DNA of 64,000 bases, taken from contig CM035355.1 of NCBI GenBank assembly GCA_020137815.1, forward strand, positions 7,852,271 through 7,916,270, read 5' to 3'. The DNA comes from Hormiphora californensis (Eukaryota; Ctenophora; Tentaculata; Cydippida; Pleurobrachiidae). Positions 9,729 to 24,778 of this stretch are shown here, piece after piece (the stretch's first letter is position 1; each line of letters begins with the position of its first letter). The notes under the pieces were generated by a model. It searched no databases and was not told the origin of the DNA. It saw nothing but the letters and a program-made list of their open reading frames with translations. The translations under genes were made by a program, and so were the position numbers.

Positions 9729-11539
9729 TCAATGATTATAAAACTTTTGGTAACTTGGTTCCTCAACCCGCTCGTCGTGGCCGAGGAAAAGGAACCAAGT
9801 TAGCAAACAGCACAGGTACAAATACACACCTAAGCTGTAGACCATGATCTCGGCAATGTTGAGTTTTAGATTCTGCTTCCCAGACAATGAGATCCTCACT
9901 TTATTACCAACTGCCAAGTCACAGTCTATCCTGAAAAGACGAAAGTGAAGTATCGTGACTGGCCATTGCACTGGTCTCCTGCCTTTTTATTTTTAACCGC
10001 TCCAATTAATTAATTTATTAACAGCTTTGTATTTAACCTATCTGACTGACCTCTGGTCTCTTGCTTTTTATTTTTCTACCTCGTTATTCATTAATTTATT
10101 ACCAGCTTCTTTAGATTTTTCCATAGGCCATTTATTAGATCATAACCTTATATAGCAATTATATGGTTAGTGTGTATTACCTTATCGGTTATCCTGTTAC
10201 AGTTACTTATCCATTAACTAATTACTTAGCTATTCGCCTCCTTTTTAGATCACTAGCCTTTTACTTGAATTAATTATTAACTATACTACTTACTTAGTAT
10301 TTACACTATGTACTTATTAATCAACAGTTAATTATTTAACTAGTTAATTATCTAACGAGTTAATTATCAATTATCTAACTAGTTAATTTCTCAATTATCT
10401 AACTACTTAATCACTCAATTAATTAATTACGCTATTTCTTAATTAGATATTTTATAACCCTTATTTTCTACATACATATATATATATATATTATATCGAA
10501 TGACTGCCGACGGTTTTTTAAGGCCTTTAGGATCTTATAATCCTATAAGAGCCGCTTTAGAAGGCTTGTTAGTGGTGGGTGCGTTGCTTCAATCGACTGA
10601 TTGAAACGGCGTCCTCCTAGCACTAACAATGCATAGGCCCAAAAGCGGGATATAAATTATAATTGTATTTGTATTTGTATAAGAACATCCTGCAGTAATA
10701 TTTAGTCATTGGTGAATCTGTGAAATAGCAATTGGTTGCCTTGCTCGATCCTCCTAGCAGCTGCTTCCCTGCGTTTCAACAAAACAAGGAAATGGTACAC
10801 AATAACTTACTCGACTGTGCAGTGATCCTGAAACACGCCACCACTGATGTTATCTATCTGAATCTCCCCGCAGTTGTATACTGAGTTTTCAGCGCTCTCT
10901 ACCGTGATCCTGGCCCCGTTTAGTCGGTCAACCAAACACTGATCTTTATTCTCCTCACACCACTCGTCTTCAAAACTATATGATATGATAATAATAATTG
11001 ATAAAGATATGCCTTACACCTCACAGGACCAGAGAAGAGTGGCATACTCTGGTCTCTGGCACTGATAGGAGATCTGAGCGGTTATTTCAGCGGTTATATC
11101 GATACTTTACTAAAACAAGTTCACACCATCAACAATACTTGATTGTTTTAGAAAAGCAGTTTGACAGGAAACTTACCGGTTTACAACAACAACCCTAGTA
11201 ACAGGAATTTCTGTTTCCATGGCGACTAAAATCCAGCTATCAGTACTGGCGTCTGTGTGAGCGTAGCTACTGAAGTTTCCATCATAAGCTAGATCAGATG
11301 TGAAATCCTTGAAAACTCCTGATTGTTCACTGGATACTATCGGGACTTCCGTGTCACTGATTGGAAAGGGTTGATAGGCAACCATTGATAATTGTACGAC
11401 TAATTGTCAACTAGTGAGTAGAGAAACAAGATTTTTCAAATGATAGATATCATTTTAATTGTTACAAAATCTATTAGTCGACTTACCTGAAGGCTGGGTA
11501 TAGTATAAACTGGAGGACCACTAAGAGGACCAATAACAT
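9729..11539 (-). CDS. secreted F5/8-type (fucolectin-like) domain protein, 4 exons
   Basis: Predicted 199-residue protein from exons 11487-11539, 11177-11356, 10811-10975 and 9729-9930, with all three introns in phase 2. Exon 1 encodes a signal peptide (MLLVLLVVLQFILYPAF). The rest is one discoidin/F-type lectin-like fold: DLAYDGNFSSYAHTDAS, SWILVAMETEIPVTRVVVVNR-type strand (residues about 58-78), DRLNGARITVESAENSVYNC, then VGNKVRISLSGKQNLKLNIA and EIMVYS. These match the family pattern of a DGN loop, a W before the jelly-roll strand, a V..NR edge and a C-terminal basic/aromatic strand. The C-terminus has a hydrophobic stretch (about residues 166-184, LYLCCLLTWFLFLG) that could be a membrane anchor. 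It converges on the retroelement. Ligand unknown. The exon 1 join is the least certain. Confidence 0.75.
10490..10681 (+). mobile_element. probable non-LTR/SINE 3' end in lectin-gene intron 3
   Basis: A non-coding segment ends in TATAAATTATAATTGTATTT followed by short TTGTAT repeats, the usual look of a non-LTR retroelement 3' tail. The preceding CCGCTTTAGAAGGCTTG and GATTGAAACGGCG segments have small hairpins. No ORF. The family is not identified. The AT-rich stretch 9972-10489 before it holds nothing else recognisable. Confidence 0.45.
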
Positions 11540-12032
11540 ACCCCTTCCTATGCGATTGTTGTTTTGTTGAGTTAGATAAGCCCGAATCCGAATATATGCA
11601 TACTATGTACTTATTAGCATTTGTTACCCTCCTTTACAAAATTTGCCGTCGTGTAGCGTGTTGCGAAAGATAGTCGAGAAAGGCAATACTAGCACCAGTG
11701 CAAACAGCATAACGGGAGAGAAAAATCTGTCAATCACTGTACAACATAGTGCTCAAACCAAAAAGAAGCATGGATACTGAGTTGTAAAGACTTGACTAAA
11801 TCGGTATTCTCGAACGTGAGTTGTAAAGAGGGGTATTCAAAGATTAGAGAGAAGAGACAGCTTATTAGTTGTGAGAGGGACAAATCACTAGTTGACATTT
11901 TGAACGTCAAAACCTTTAAAACCTCATTCGTCTGCTAGTTAGTTATGATGCAATCGCAGATGATACCCTTTTCTCCAACTCGTCGTCCCAATTCCAAGTG
12001 ACGCAAGCAGCATGGGTCTTTATTATAGCAAT
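11540..12032. other. upstream region of the lectin-like gene, nothing specific
   Basis: Non-coding. Contains the presumed promoter and 5' UTR of the minus-strand lectin-like gene. No clear TATA or other motif assigned. Confidence 0.35.
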
Positions 12033-12629
12033 GGGGGGGGGGGGGGGGTCGGTCCAGCCCTAAAAAAAGCTAAAGGTACCCTGATTTTGGTCGATAGCGT
12101 TTTTTATTTTAGCTTTTTTTAGATTTTTTTAGCTTTTTTGGCCCTACTTTTTATGTTTTTTCAGCATTCATCTTGACACTTTTCCATTAAATTTTCATCC
12201 TTCCGGACGTCTATTGACTGCATTTGTTCATTTCCTGCACATTTTTTACCATAATCTACCGTTTATGTCCATACATAGCAATTTCTGTATCCACCCCTAC
12301 TGCCATTTTCTGGAGACATTTTTTCGATAAAAATATTATTCAAATTTGATAAAAATAGTTTTAAAAAAGTTCAAAAAACGTTTTAAAACGTTATAATAAA
12401 ATTTTTAAAAAATTGGCGTCAGCGGGATTCGAACCTATATGAATCCATTAAAAAACTCAATTTTAGCTTTTTTATTTAGCTTTTTTTAGCTTTTTTTGGG
12501 CTTAAAAAAGCTAAAAAAGGCTAAAAAAGGCTAAAAAAGGCTAAAAAAGCTAAAAAAAAAAGCTAAAAAAAGCTAAAGGTACCCTGATTTTGGCCGTTAG
12601 CTTAGCTTTTTTTAGGGCTGGACCCCCCC
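12033..12629. mobile_element. MITE with G-run/AAAAAGCTAA terminal inverted repeats
   Basis: Left end GGGGGGTCGGTCCAGCCC then TAAAAAAAGCTAA; right end TTAGCTTTTTTTAGGGC then TGGACCCCCCC. Both ends carry GCTAAAGGTACCCTGATTTT in direct orientation. Flanks AGCAAT and AGCAAA suggest a 5-6 bp target duplication. The interior is AT-rich, with many AGCTTTTTT units and a minus-strand tRNA B-box-like motif (GGTTCGAATCCC, about 12427-12438). Non-autonomous. Confidence 0.75.
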
Positions 12630-13260
12630 AGCAAATAATTGATGACGTCATTGTGAAATGTGCCAGCAAAGCGAGGAGTTATTTGATAGAAACAAACTAT
12701 AGAACCGTTCATCGAATAGGCCAAGTAAATACATAATATACACACACATTACATGAGAGGTAAGTAAATGTACACAGGCCACAACAGACCACAACACAGC
12801 TGAGAGTGAGAGAGAGAGAGAGAGTGAGAGAGAGAGAGAAGGGAGAGAAGGAACAAGTGTGATATGTCACAACAATGTCGTTTTCCCCGTGTCTATTGTT
12901 GGGAGAATAAAGGCACGTCTGGTTACGTATGTGCATGGAGAGTGGAGACTAAGGCGTCAATGATCGAGTTGTAACTCCCGGACTATTTCTCTCGTCTGAC
13001 GTCTCTATCTATGTACTTATCTATTACAATTATCTTAATGGGTCTCTAATTAATTTCTCCCCCACCCCTCTCTTCCCCTCTATCTCTCTCTTCCCCTCTA
13101 TCTCTCTCTTCCCCTCTATCTCTCTCTCTTCCCCTCTATCTCTCTCTCTCTCTCTCTCTCTCAGTTCAGATCACATTGCTGTTGCTGCGAGCGATTTTTA
13201 TCGCTCTGATCGTTATCTCTGCTTGAAATTGTCTCACCGTTCGAGGATCACCGTAACATC
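12630..13260. other. non-coding with GA and CT tracts
   Basis: GAGAGA tract at 12800-12838 and CT-rich repeats of the TATCTCTCTCTTCCCC type at 13050-13163. Immediately before 13261 is the presumed 5' leader of a LINE ORF1. Confidence 0.45.
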
Positions 13261-14178
13261 ATGATGGAGTGGAATCCCAAAGACCCTGCCCCTGACAAAG
13301 TTACGAAGCTGTATAACATGATTCGTAACAACACATCGCCTGGTTCAATGAATAAGTTTACTCCAGATGAGCTGCACGATCTGATAGGTAGAGGAATGCC
13401 TATTCCTGATATCAGTATTGAAACATTTAATGGGAGGAAGTACATGAAGAACAACCTAGCGTATTTTCTGGCGGAGTCATGCAATCTACTTTTTGATCTT
13501 GCATTCCCCCTGGGGAGTAGGAGACCGTCAACTTCCAGTGTTGATGGGGAGGACGAGAGGAACAGCCTACAGAAGGAGCTGGCTGATACCCACCGTAGGA
13601 TAATTGATCTTCAAGATCAAGTTATCCAACTGAAAGATGAAATTCGAAATGTTGAGTCTGCAGCTTTGACTAAGACTGTACAGCGTGACCTGAAGAGCTA
13701 TTCAGCTATCTTGACGCAGAACTGTAGTGCCGCACTAGCTCCGATGAAAATCCAGGAAGCTGTCAGTAAAGCATCAGTCCCAAGAGCTGACCAAGAGGAC
13801 CGCTCCAAGAATCTGATGATTTTTGGGCTGCCTGAGGAACCTGCTGGAGGTGCTGTGGATGCCACGGTGACGTCTCTGTTAGAGGAACTGAACGAGAAGC
13901 CACTTCTGGACAGCTGTATCAGGTTGGGATCTAAAGTTGAGGGTAAGGTTAGGCCTGTTAAAGTGACATTGCAGTCTAGAGACAGTCTCCTTGTTCTTTT
14001 GAGAAAGGCGTGTGAGTTGAGAAAGTCTGGCAGTTATAGCCGTGTTTATATCGAGCCTGACAGGAGTTTTGAAGAGAGGGTTGAAAGGAGGAAATCCATT
14101 AAAACTCTTAACGAACTGAGACACGAGCACCCAGAGAGAAAGTATATTTTGAGAAAAGGTGTGATAGAGTGCATCTAG
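13261..14178 (+). mobile_element. LINE ORF1-like protein (coiled coil + RRM-like domain)
   Basis: Intact 305-codon ORF. Residues about 98-140 are heptad-rich (ELADTHRRIIDLQDQVIQLK) and likely a coiled coil. From about residue 180 come RSKNLMIFGLPEE, LLEELNEKPLL, RPVKVTLQSRD and YIEPDRSFEERVERR, the pattern of ORF1 RNA-binding proteins of CR1/L2-like LINEs and of their orphan relatives in animal genomes. No ORF2 (endonuclease/RT) follows; within 170 bp the sequence becomes a (CT)n microsatellite. It is either a 3'-deleted LINE or a stand-alone ORF1-derived gene. The start could be either of two adjacent ATGs. Confidence 0.7.
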
Positions 14179-14341
14179 AACTCACCAAATTTTGCCCCAC
14201 AAGCTTGTGGAGATCATCTTCCTGTTTTAAATGTCTATCTTTACGAGTATCGATCTCTTCGCACGGGGCAGGACTCAGTATGTTTAATATTTATTTATTT
14301 TTCATTGCTGTATTGTCCACCATTAAATTTTCCAGCCAGCC

Positions 14342-14344
14342 AGC

Positions 14345-14432
<88 letters not shown>
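14342..14432. repeat. (CT)n microsatellite, about 45 units
   Basis: Uninterrupted CT dinucleotides. The Ser-Leu repeat reading frames over it are artefacts. Confidence 0.95.
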
Positions 14433-14434
<2 letters not shown>

Positions 14435-14485
14435 ATCATCTCTACATTTTTCTCTTTTATTATCTAATAATTTATTTTACATATA

Positions 14486-14657
14486 CAGTCGGACCCCGAT
14501 TTACCGGGCCCCGATTTACCGGAACCCCGATTTACCGGGAGGATAATCTTCCCCCGATATAGGAAATTAACAGTATTTGACCCCGATATACCGGGCACCC
14601 CGATTTACCGGGCAAAACCCTTTCCCCCGAGCATCCCGGTAAATCGGGGTCCGACTG
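14486..14657. mobile_element. pogo/Tigger-type MITE, 172 bp
   Basis: Terminal inverted repeats CAGTCGGACCCCGATTTA and TAAATCGGGGTCCGACTG, flanked by TA on both sides. The inside repeats the CCCCGATTTACCGGG module several times in both orientations. One of six copies of this family in the window. Confidence 0.85.
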
Positions 14658-14936
14658 TACTCATAAATTTCCATGTGACCCGTAACTCACGCAGCTGGTA
14701 GGTGATAGCAAAACATTACTAATTTTAGTAAAATTGCCGTGGCATGATTTATGCTCTGCCACTATTCTTCCAGGAAAATTCCGAACAATATTTCAATGTA
14801 AACATCTACTCATTCAAAACAACAAATATTTTGAGAATGGATAAATTAAAACTTAAAAATAAAGTCTACAACATATTTACAAGATCACACATACACACAT
14901 TCATCTGATAATGTCGAGGGAGGGTAGTAGCACCAC

Positions 14937-15056
14937 AAAAAGAGAGATCGTTACTTTTACTAAGGAGAGCAAAAGAGAGATTGTTACTTTTACTAAAGAG
15001 AGCAAAAGAGAGATCGTTACTTTTACTAAAGAGAGCAAAAGAGAGAGATTGGTACA
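14937..15056. repeat. tandem repeat, about 34 bp unit, 3-4 copies
   Basis: Units of AGAGAGATCGTTACTTTTAC followed by TAAAGAGAGCAAA, just beyond the stop codon of the minus-strand Cdc20 gene, so probably in its 3' UTR or terminator region. Confidence 0.8.
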
Positions 15057-15072
15057 TTAACGAAGGTAAGAG

Positions 15073-20469
<5,397 letters not shown>

Positions 20470-23400
20470 ATGGTAACGCAAACTCAGGCACTAGTCGGTG
20501 GAAGTATGGCGGGGTTTATTGTTGATGTTACCCTGTTTCCTATCGACACCATCAAGACAAGAATGCAGTCTAAAGAGGGACTCCGAGCGCTGGGGATGAA
20601 GGATTTACACAAGCTTAGGGGAGTGGGGTAAGTAATTCATTGCACTTAGAAGTTCCTAATACACACCTTGTCTATATTTATTGGGTACGAGGCACCCCTT
20701 TCTCCTGCACTCTCCTGCACTAATACAGAATGTTGGACGCATCTCTAGGCATGTAAGATACCATGAACCGACCGAATCAGGAAATACTGGTCCCTGATTG
20801 GCTGATAACCAGTCACGTGACCTAAATAACGAGTTCTGATTGGTTGTTTACTTGATTCGGTCGGTTCCTGTAAAATACCCTCTAGCAGCTGGGTACCGAT
20901 GCCAACTTGGGTACCCCCAATATATCCCATTGCACAGTTACCCCTTTCAGTTTTCACCCCTGAACATCTCATGATCTTGGTAACACTAATATTCCCCCAA
21001 CAGTGCAGCAGCAGTAGGTAGCATGCCCAGCTCAGCGCTCTTCTTCCTCTCATACGAGGGAATCAAGTCCCTGGACCCGGGAGGTGGTGCTCGACAGCAC
21101 ATGCTCGCTTCTAGTGTCGGGGAAACAGCAGCCTGCCTGGTTAGAGTTCCCACTGAGGTGAGTCGACTTTGCAGGAACCGACCGAATCACGAAATACCGG
21201 TCCCTGATTGGCTGATAGCCAGTCACGTGAACTAAATAACGAGTTCTGATTGGTTGTTTACTAGTGTCGGGGAAATAGCAGCCTGCCTTGTTAGAGTTCC
21301 CACTGAGGTGAGTCGACTTTGGTTTCTTGTTTTCTAGTATCAACAGTGAGGTGAGTCTTTTAAATCGACTCTCTCTGATCTATGATATAATGAGTCTCAC
21401 TAGGTCTCTTAAATAGACTTCAGTTTCGTGTTTTCTAGTTTGGTTTGATTTGGTTTGCTCGTCTGGGACTGTAAACAGTACACACAGCCATTTCTTTCTA
21501 CCGCGCGGCCCAAAAAAAACTAAGGGTACGTTGGCCTTCTTTTCTCACAGAAGTTTAATTTCGATCACTCTGATATTTTGTCACAATATTTGTATGGTTA
21601 CTCATTCGAGGAATCCGGAGTTTCAAAACATAAAAGTGTGAAGTTCATGAATGAACCCAATTTCTCGTTTTTCGGGTTTTTCCAAGTTTTCTCATGGTTA
21701 AATTCGATTTTATTCTTAAAAATAGCAACCATGCATTAGAGTAAACAATAATAAATGGCAATCCGAGTTTTTATTAAAAATGAATCAAGTTTAGTTGGTG
21801 AAATAAATGATTAAAAAATGGTCATTTTTACCAAACATCGATTTTAACCGATTTTGACAAGAAATTGGTAAATTCAGGCGCTAAAAATTCGTACGGCCAT
21901 TACACTTGATCGATATTGATGTTAGCTAGAATTTCGGCTCTCTATCTAAAAATTCATTTTTACGACTGGAATGAATCCTAAATGAACTTGAAAACAAAAA
22001 AGGTATTCCAAACCGGAATTTCACAGTCGCCTTCGGGTAACGATTTCCTTTCAAACGCGACTAATTTTAGCTCAATTGGACCACCACAAGAGACACAGTG
22101 GCCACTTTTCCGACACTAGGTCTGGCCAAGTGACCCCTATTGGACCGCTAGCGTCATTACTAAGTGCCAATAAGCAGGTTTAACGGTCGCGTATCACGTA
22201 TCACATCTGCTAATTAGGACGGTATACCGATACAGCGTCCGTTAGAATGTAAGTTCTCTTGCTAACACGTCATAATTTGATGGGGATCACATGACCCAAC
22301 CTAGGCTAGGTAAACTGGTCACTGTGATTCTTGGGGTGATCCAATTAAGCTCAAACTGGTCGCGTTCGAAAGAAAATCGATAGCCAAACAAATTTGTAAA
22401 ACTTTGGTACCAAAATATGATCCCGTTTTGGCGTTCATTAAATGTTCATTCGGGCGAAAAAAATGAATTTTCATCCAGAGGACTGAAACTCCGGATTCCT
22501 CGAATGAGTAACCATACAAATATTGTGACAAAATATCAGAGTGATTGAAATTAAATTTCTAGGAGAAAAGAAGGCCAACGTACCCTTAGTTTTTTTTGGG
22601 CCGCGCGGTATTTACGCTCTCGTATGATTGTGTACAACTATACTTTTGCCCCGCTATAAATTCAGGTGATTTAAGTCTTTACCCCCGTTGTTAATTCAGG
22701 TGATAAAGCAGAGGGTCCAGGCACGTCAGGAAAGAAGTTCGATGGCAGCACTCAGGGCAGCTCTCAGAAGTGGGGGTATTTCCTCTCTATATGTGGGCTT
22801 CGGGGCTACCATCATGCGTGAGGTTAGTTCATTTAGGAGTTCATAAATCAGTTGTTTCTATCTCTCACCACCCTTGGATTCATATTTCTCCCACTCCCTG
22901 ATTGGCTGATAACCAGTCACATGACCTAAATAACGAGTTCTGATTGGTTGTTTACTTGTTTCGGTCGGTTCCTGTTATATATCTCCCACTCTCTCCTAGA
23001 TTCCGTTCGCGGCTATACAGTATCCTATATGGGAGTTGCTGAAAACTCGTTATGCGGCTAGTGGCAGTGGTGTGGCTGCTGGGGCCTGTGGAAGTGTTGC
23101 AGGGGCCATAGCAGGTCAGGAACTAGCTACTAGCACTCTTGGTATTTGGTGCCAGAGCACTGTGCTACAATTATTATATTGCTACAATTATTATATTGCT
23201 AAAATTATCATATTGCTAACGCAGTTATTGTGGTTAAATCGGTGATAATGTAAAGTCGGAGAGATCTGATAACAACACACTCCTCCCTCTGTAGGTGCCA
23301 TTACAACCCCCATTGACGTTGTGAAAACAAGGCTGATGTTATCTAAAGAGCGACAATCCCTGGTAACCATAGTAACGGAACTCTCAGCGGAGGGGGGCTG

Positions 23401-23515
23401 GAGGGGATTCTTCCGGGGAATCGGACCCCGGGTGGGCTGGCTATCTATCGGGGGTTTTGTGTACCTTGGCTCCTATCAGACTGTTGTTGGTATTGTGTCG
23501 AGACACTTGCAGTAG
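20470..23515 (+). CDS. SLC25A26: mitochondrial S-adenosylmethionine carrier, 5 exons
   Basis: Predicted 256-residue mitochondrial carrier (human SAMC is 274) that imports S-adenosylmethionine in exchange for S-adenosylhomocysteine. Exons are 20470-20627, 21004-21157, 22700-22822, 23000-23114 and 23295-23515 (phases 2, 0, 0, 1). The three carrier signatures are [16 protein letters not shown] (across the exon 2/3 join) and PIDVVKTR. Other SAMC-like blocks are [62 protein letters not shown] and [14 protein letters not shown]. The start is the ATG just before this first block. Introns 1, 2 and 3 each hold a hAT MITE copy. Intron 2 also has a 1.1 kb TIR element and a duplicated end of exon 2. The next plus-strand gene starts about 170 bp downstream. 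Confidence 0.93.
20762..20870. mobile_element. hAT-type MITE, full length, 109 bp
   Basis: Ends CATGAACCGACCGAA and TTCGGTCGGTTCCTG, with core CACGTG and three ATTGG (inverted CCAAT) motifs. Flanking 8 bp duplication TAAGATAC / TAAAATAC. In SLC25A26 intron 1. Confidence 0.9.
21172..21260. mobile_element. hAT-type MITE between two 61 bp direct repeats
   Basis: Copy with left end CAGGAACCGACCGAA and no right terminal repeat. It lies exactly between 21111-21171 and 21261-21321, two copies of the last 47 bp of SLC25A26 exon 2 plus its donor GAG|GTGAGTCGAC. The second copy has CAG changed to TAG, a stop in frame. Confidence 0.88.
21501..22608. mobile_element. 1.1 kb TIR element, TA-flanked, in SLC25A26 intron 2
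   Basis: Terminal inverted repeats of about 125 bp begin CCGCGCGGCCCAAAAAAAAC and TAAGGGTACGTTGGCC. The right end is GGCCAACGTACCC then TTTTTTTGGGCCGCGCGG. TA on each side is the likely target duplication. No ORF inside, so non-autonomous. Confidence 0.88.
22895..22974. mobile_element. hAT-type MITE, left end missing
   Basis: Begins at CCCTGATTGGCTGATAACC and ends GTTTCGGTCGGTTCCTG. Core E-box mutated to CACATG. In SLC25A26 intron 3, 25 bp before exon 4, flanked by similar ATTTCTCCCACT and ATATCTCCCACT stretches. Confidence 0.85.
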
Positions 23516-23686
23516 AGGGGACGTGTTTTTAACTAAGTTATTATTTTTGTAGGTCTGTGATATTAGGTTCCTTTTTAACTTTTATAGGTACACTGTGGTT
23601 TTGTTTCAATGTTTACACTGTTTGTAATTAACCAGTAACCACTCTCTTTAACCACTGCCTTTAACCATTCCCCTATTTCTAGCACC

Positions 23687-24541
23687 ATGAGAAACATAGC
23701 ACCTCAACACGAAGCCCTTGTGGATTACTTTCACAGAGGTAATGATATGGAGTATACATGAGAAACTTTGTGACTTGTGTGCCATATGTTTGTCCCTTTT
23801 CAGCCATGTGGGGCGTTTGAAGCTCAAAAGACGTAGCGCGCGATGAGTTAAGGTCAATACTATTCGCGCGTAACGCGCACATTTGTACCAGAACGCGGTC
23901 TTCGGTCTCAGTTTTACTGCAGCGGTGACACAATCCAAACAGCAAACAGTCTGCTATGGGAAGACAATAGATAAAAACTGGTCCAAACCCTTGGTAGCCA
24001 TGGTAACACGATTCCCTCCCATTCAGAGTGGATGAGAACACAGAGCAGAATGAGGAGGAGTGCTGACAATACGGAGGTTAACGAGCTGACTATAAAATAC
24101 GAAGAGAAACAGATCAACCCTGCAGTCAAAGGTATATCATTTCTATCCTAAGCTCTGTAAAGTTGTTAACTGTTAAGTTCGGCAAACTAAGATAAAAACG
24201 CCGAGTGCATCTTGCTGTGTCTTTTTGAACTGGCAAGTTCTAATATCCACTTCGTTTTAGCCCCCAACTTCAAGGCATATGACTTCGACCACTTCAAGTC
24301 GCTGAAGCAAGCTGAAATGTGGCGACCCCGTAAGTCAGCCCCCTCAACCCCTGAGGAACCGATCCCAGCGGCAGCAGCGGCGTCATCACAGTCCCCGACT
24401 AATAGTAGCTCCAGCCTTGATGCCTCTAAAACTATATACACAGACAACAAACAGATATATGGGGAGGGTGTGAAGTATAGTGATATTGCAGCCAAAGCGG
24501 CTAGCTCTGAGAAATATCAGCCGCCTCACAAGCGGAGTTAA
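23687..24541 (+). CDS. MCRIP (FAM195)-like small protein, 3 exons
   Basis: Predicted 145 residues. Exons 23687-23738, 24027-24131 and 24261-24541 join in frame (phases 1, 1). The pattern IAPQHEALVDYFHREWMR, then IKYEEKQINPAVKAPNFKAY and DFDHFKSL, resembles MCRIP proteins (HEENVRFIYEAWQ, EYVEKVPNPSLKTF, DLSDLK), which are MAPK-regulated CtBP partners and stress-granule components. The spacing of the conserved W and the NPxxK motif matches, but I could not align it. The C-terminus is low complexity (Ala/Ser/Pro) and ends YQPPHKRS. The exon 1 ATG is close after a TTTCTAG that could be an acceptor, so an upstream exon is possible. It lies between SLC25A26 and D2HGDH on the same strand with short spacers. 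Confidence 0.6.
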
Positions 24542-24778
24542 TGTGTCGTGTGATTTGTTATCGGTTAACGTGTATTTGTAACCTCTCTCTTTTCATCATT
24601 CTTTTCTTTCTTTCTCTCCCTTTCTCCTCCTTCCATTGGTTTTTCAGATGTTAAATTATACACACATTTTCCAACATATAGTATTTGTGTTGAGTGGTTT
24701 TCCTTTTACCCAAAACTGCTAATTTTATCTCTCTTCTAGTTCTGACACAATCTCTCTATCCCCCTCATTATTATAGCT

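Noticed and set aside
11173-11385. Start codon at 11385 for the lectin-like gene
   Set aside because: It gives a protein without a signal peptide; joining the upstream signal-peptide exon (11487-11539) to an acceptor at 11356 keeps frame and fits the family better.
12410-12450. tRNA 3'-half-like sequence on the minus strand (GGTTCGAATCCCGC)
   Set aside because: No matching 5' acceptor stem, D-arm or anticodon arm within tRNA length; it is part of a MITE.
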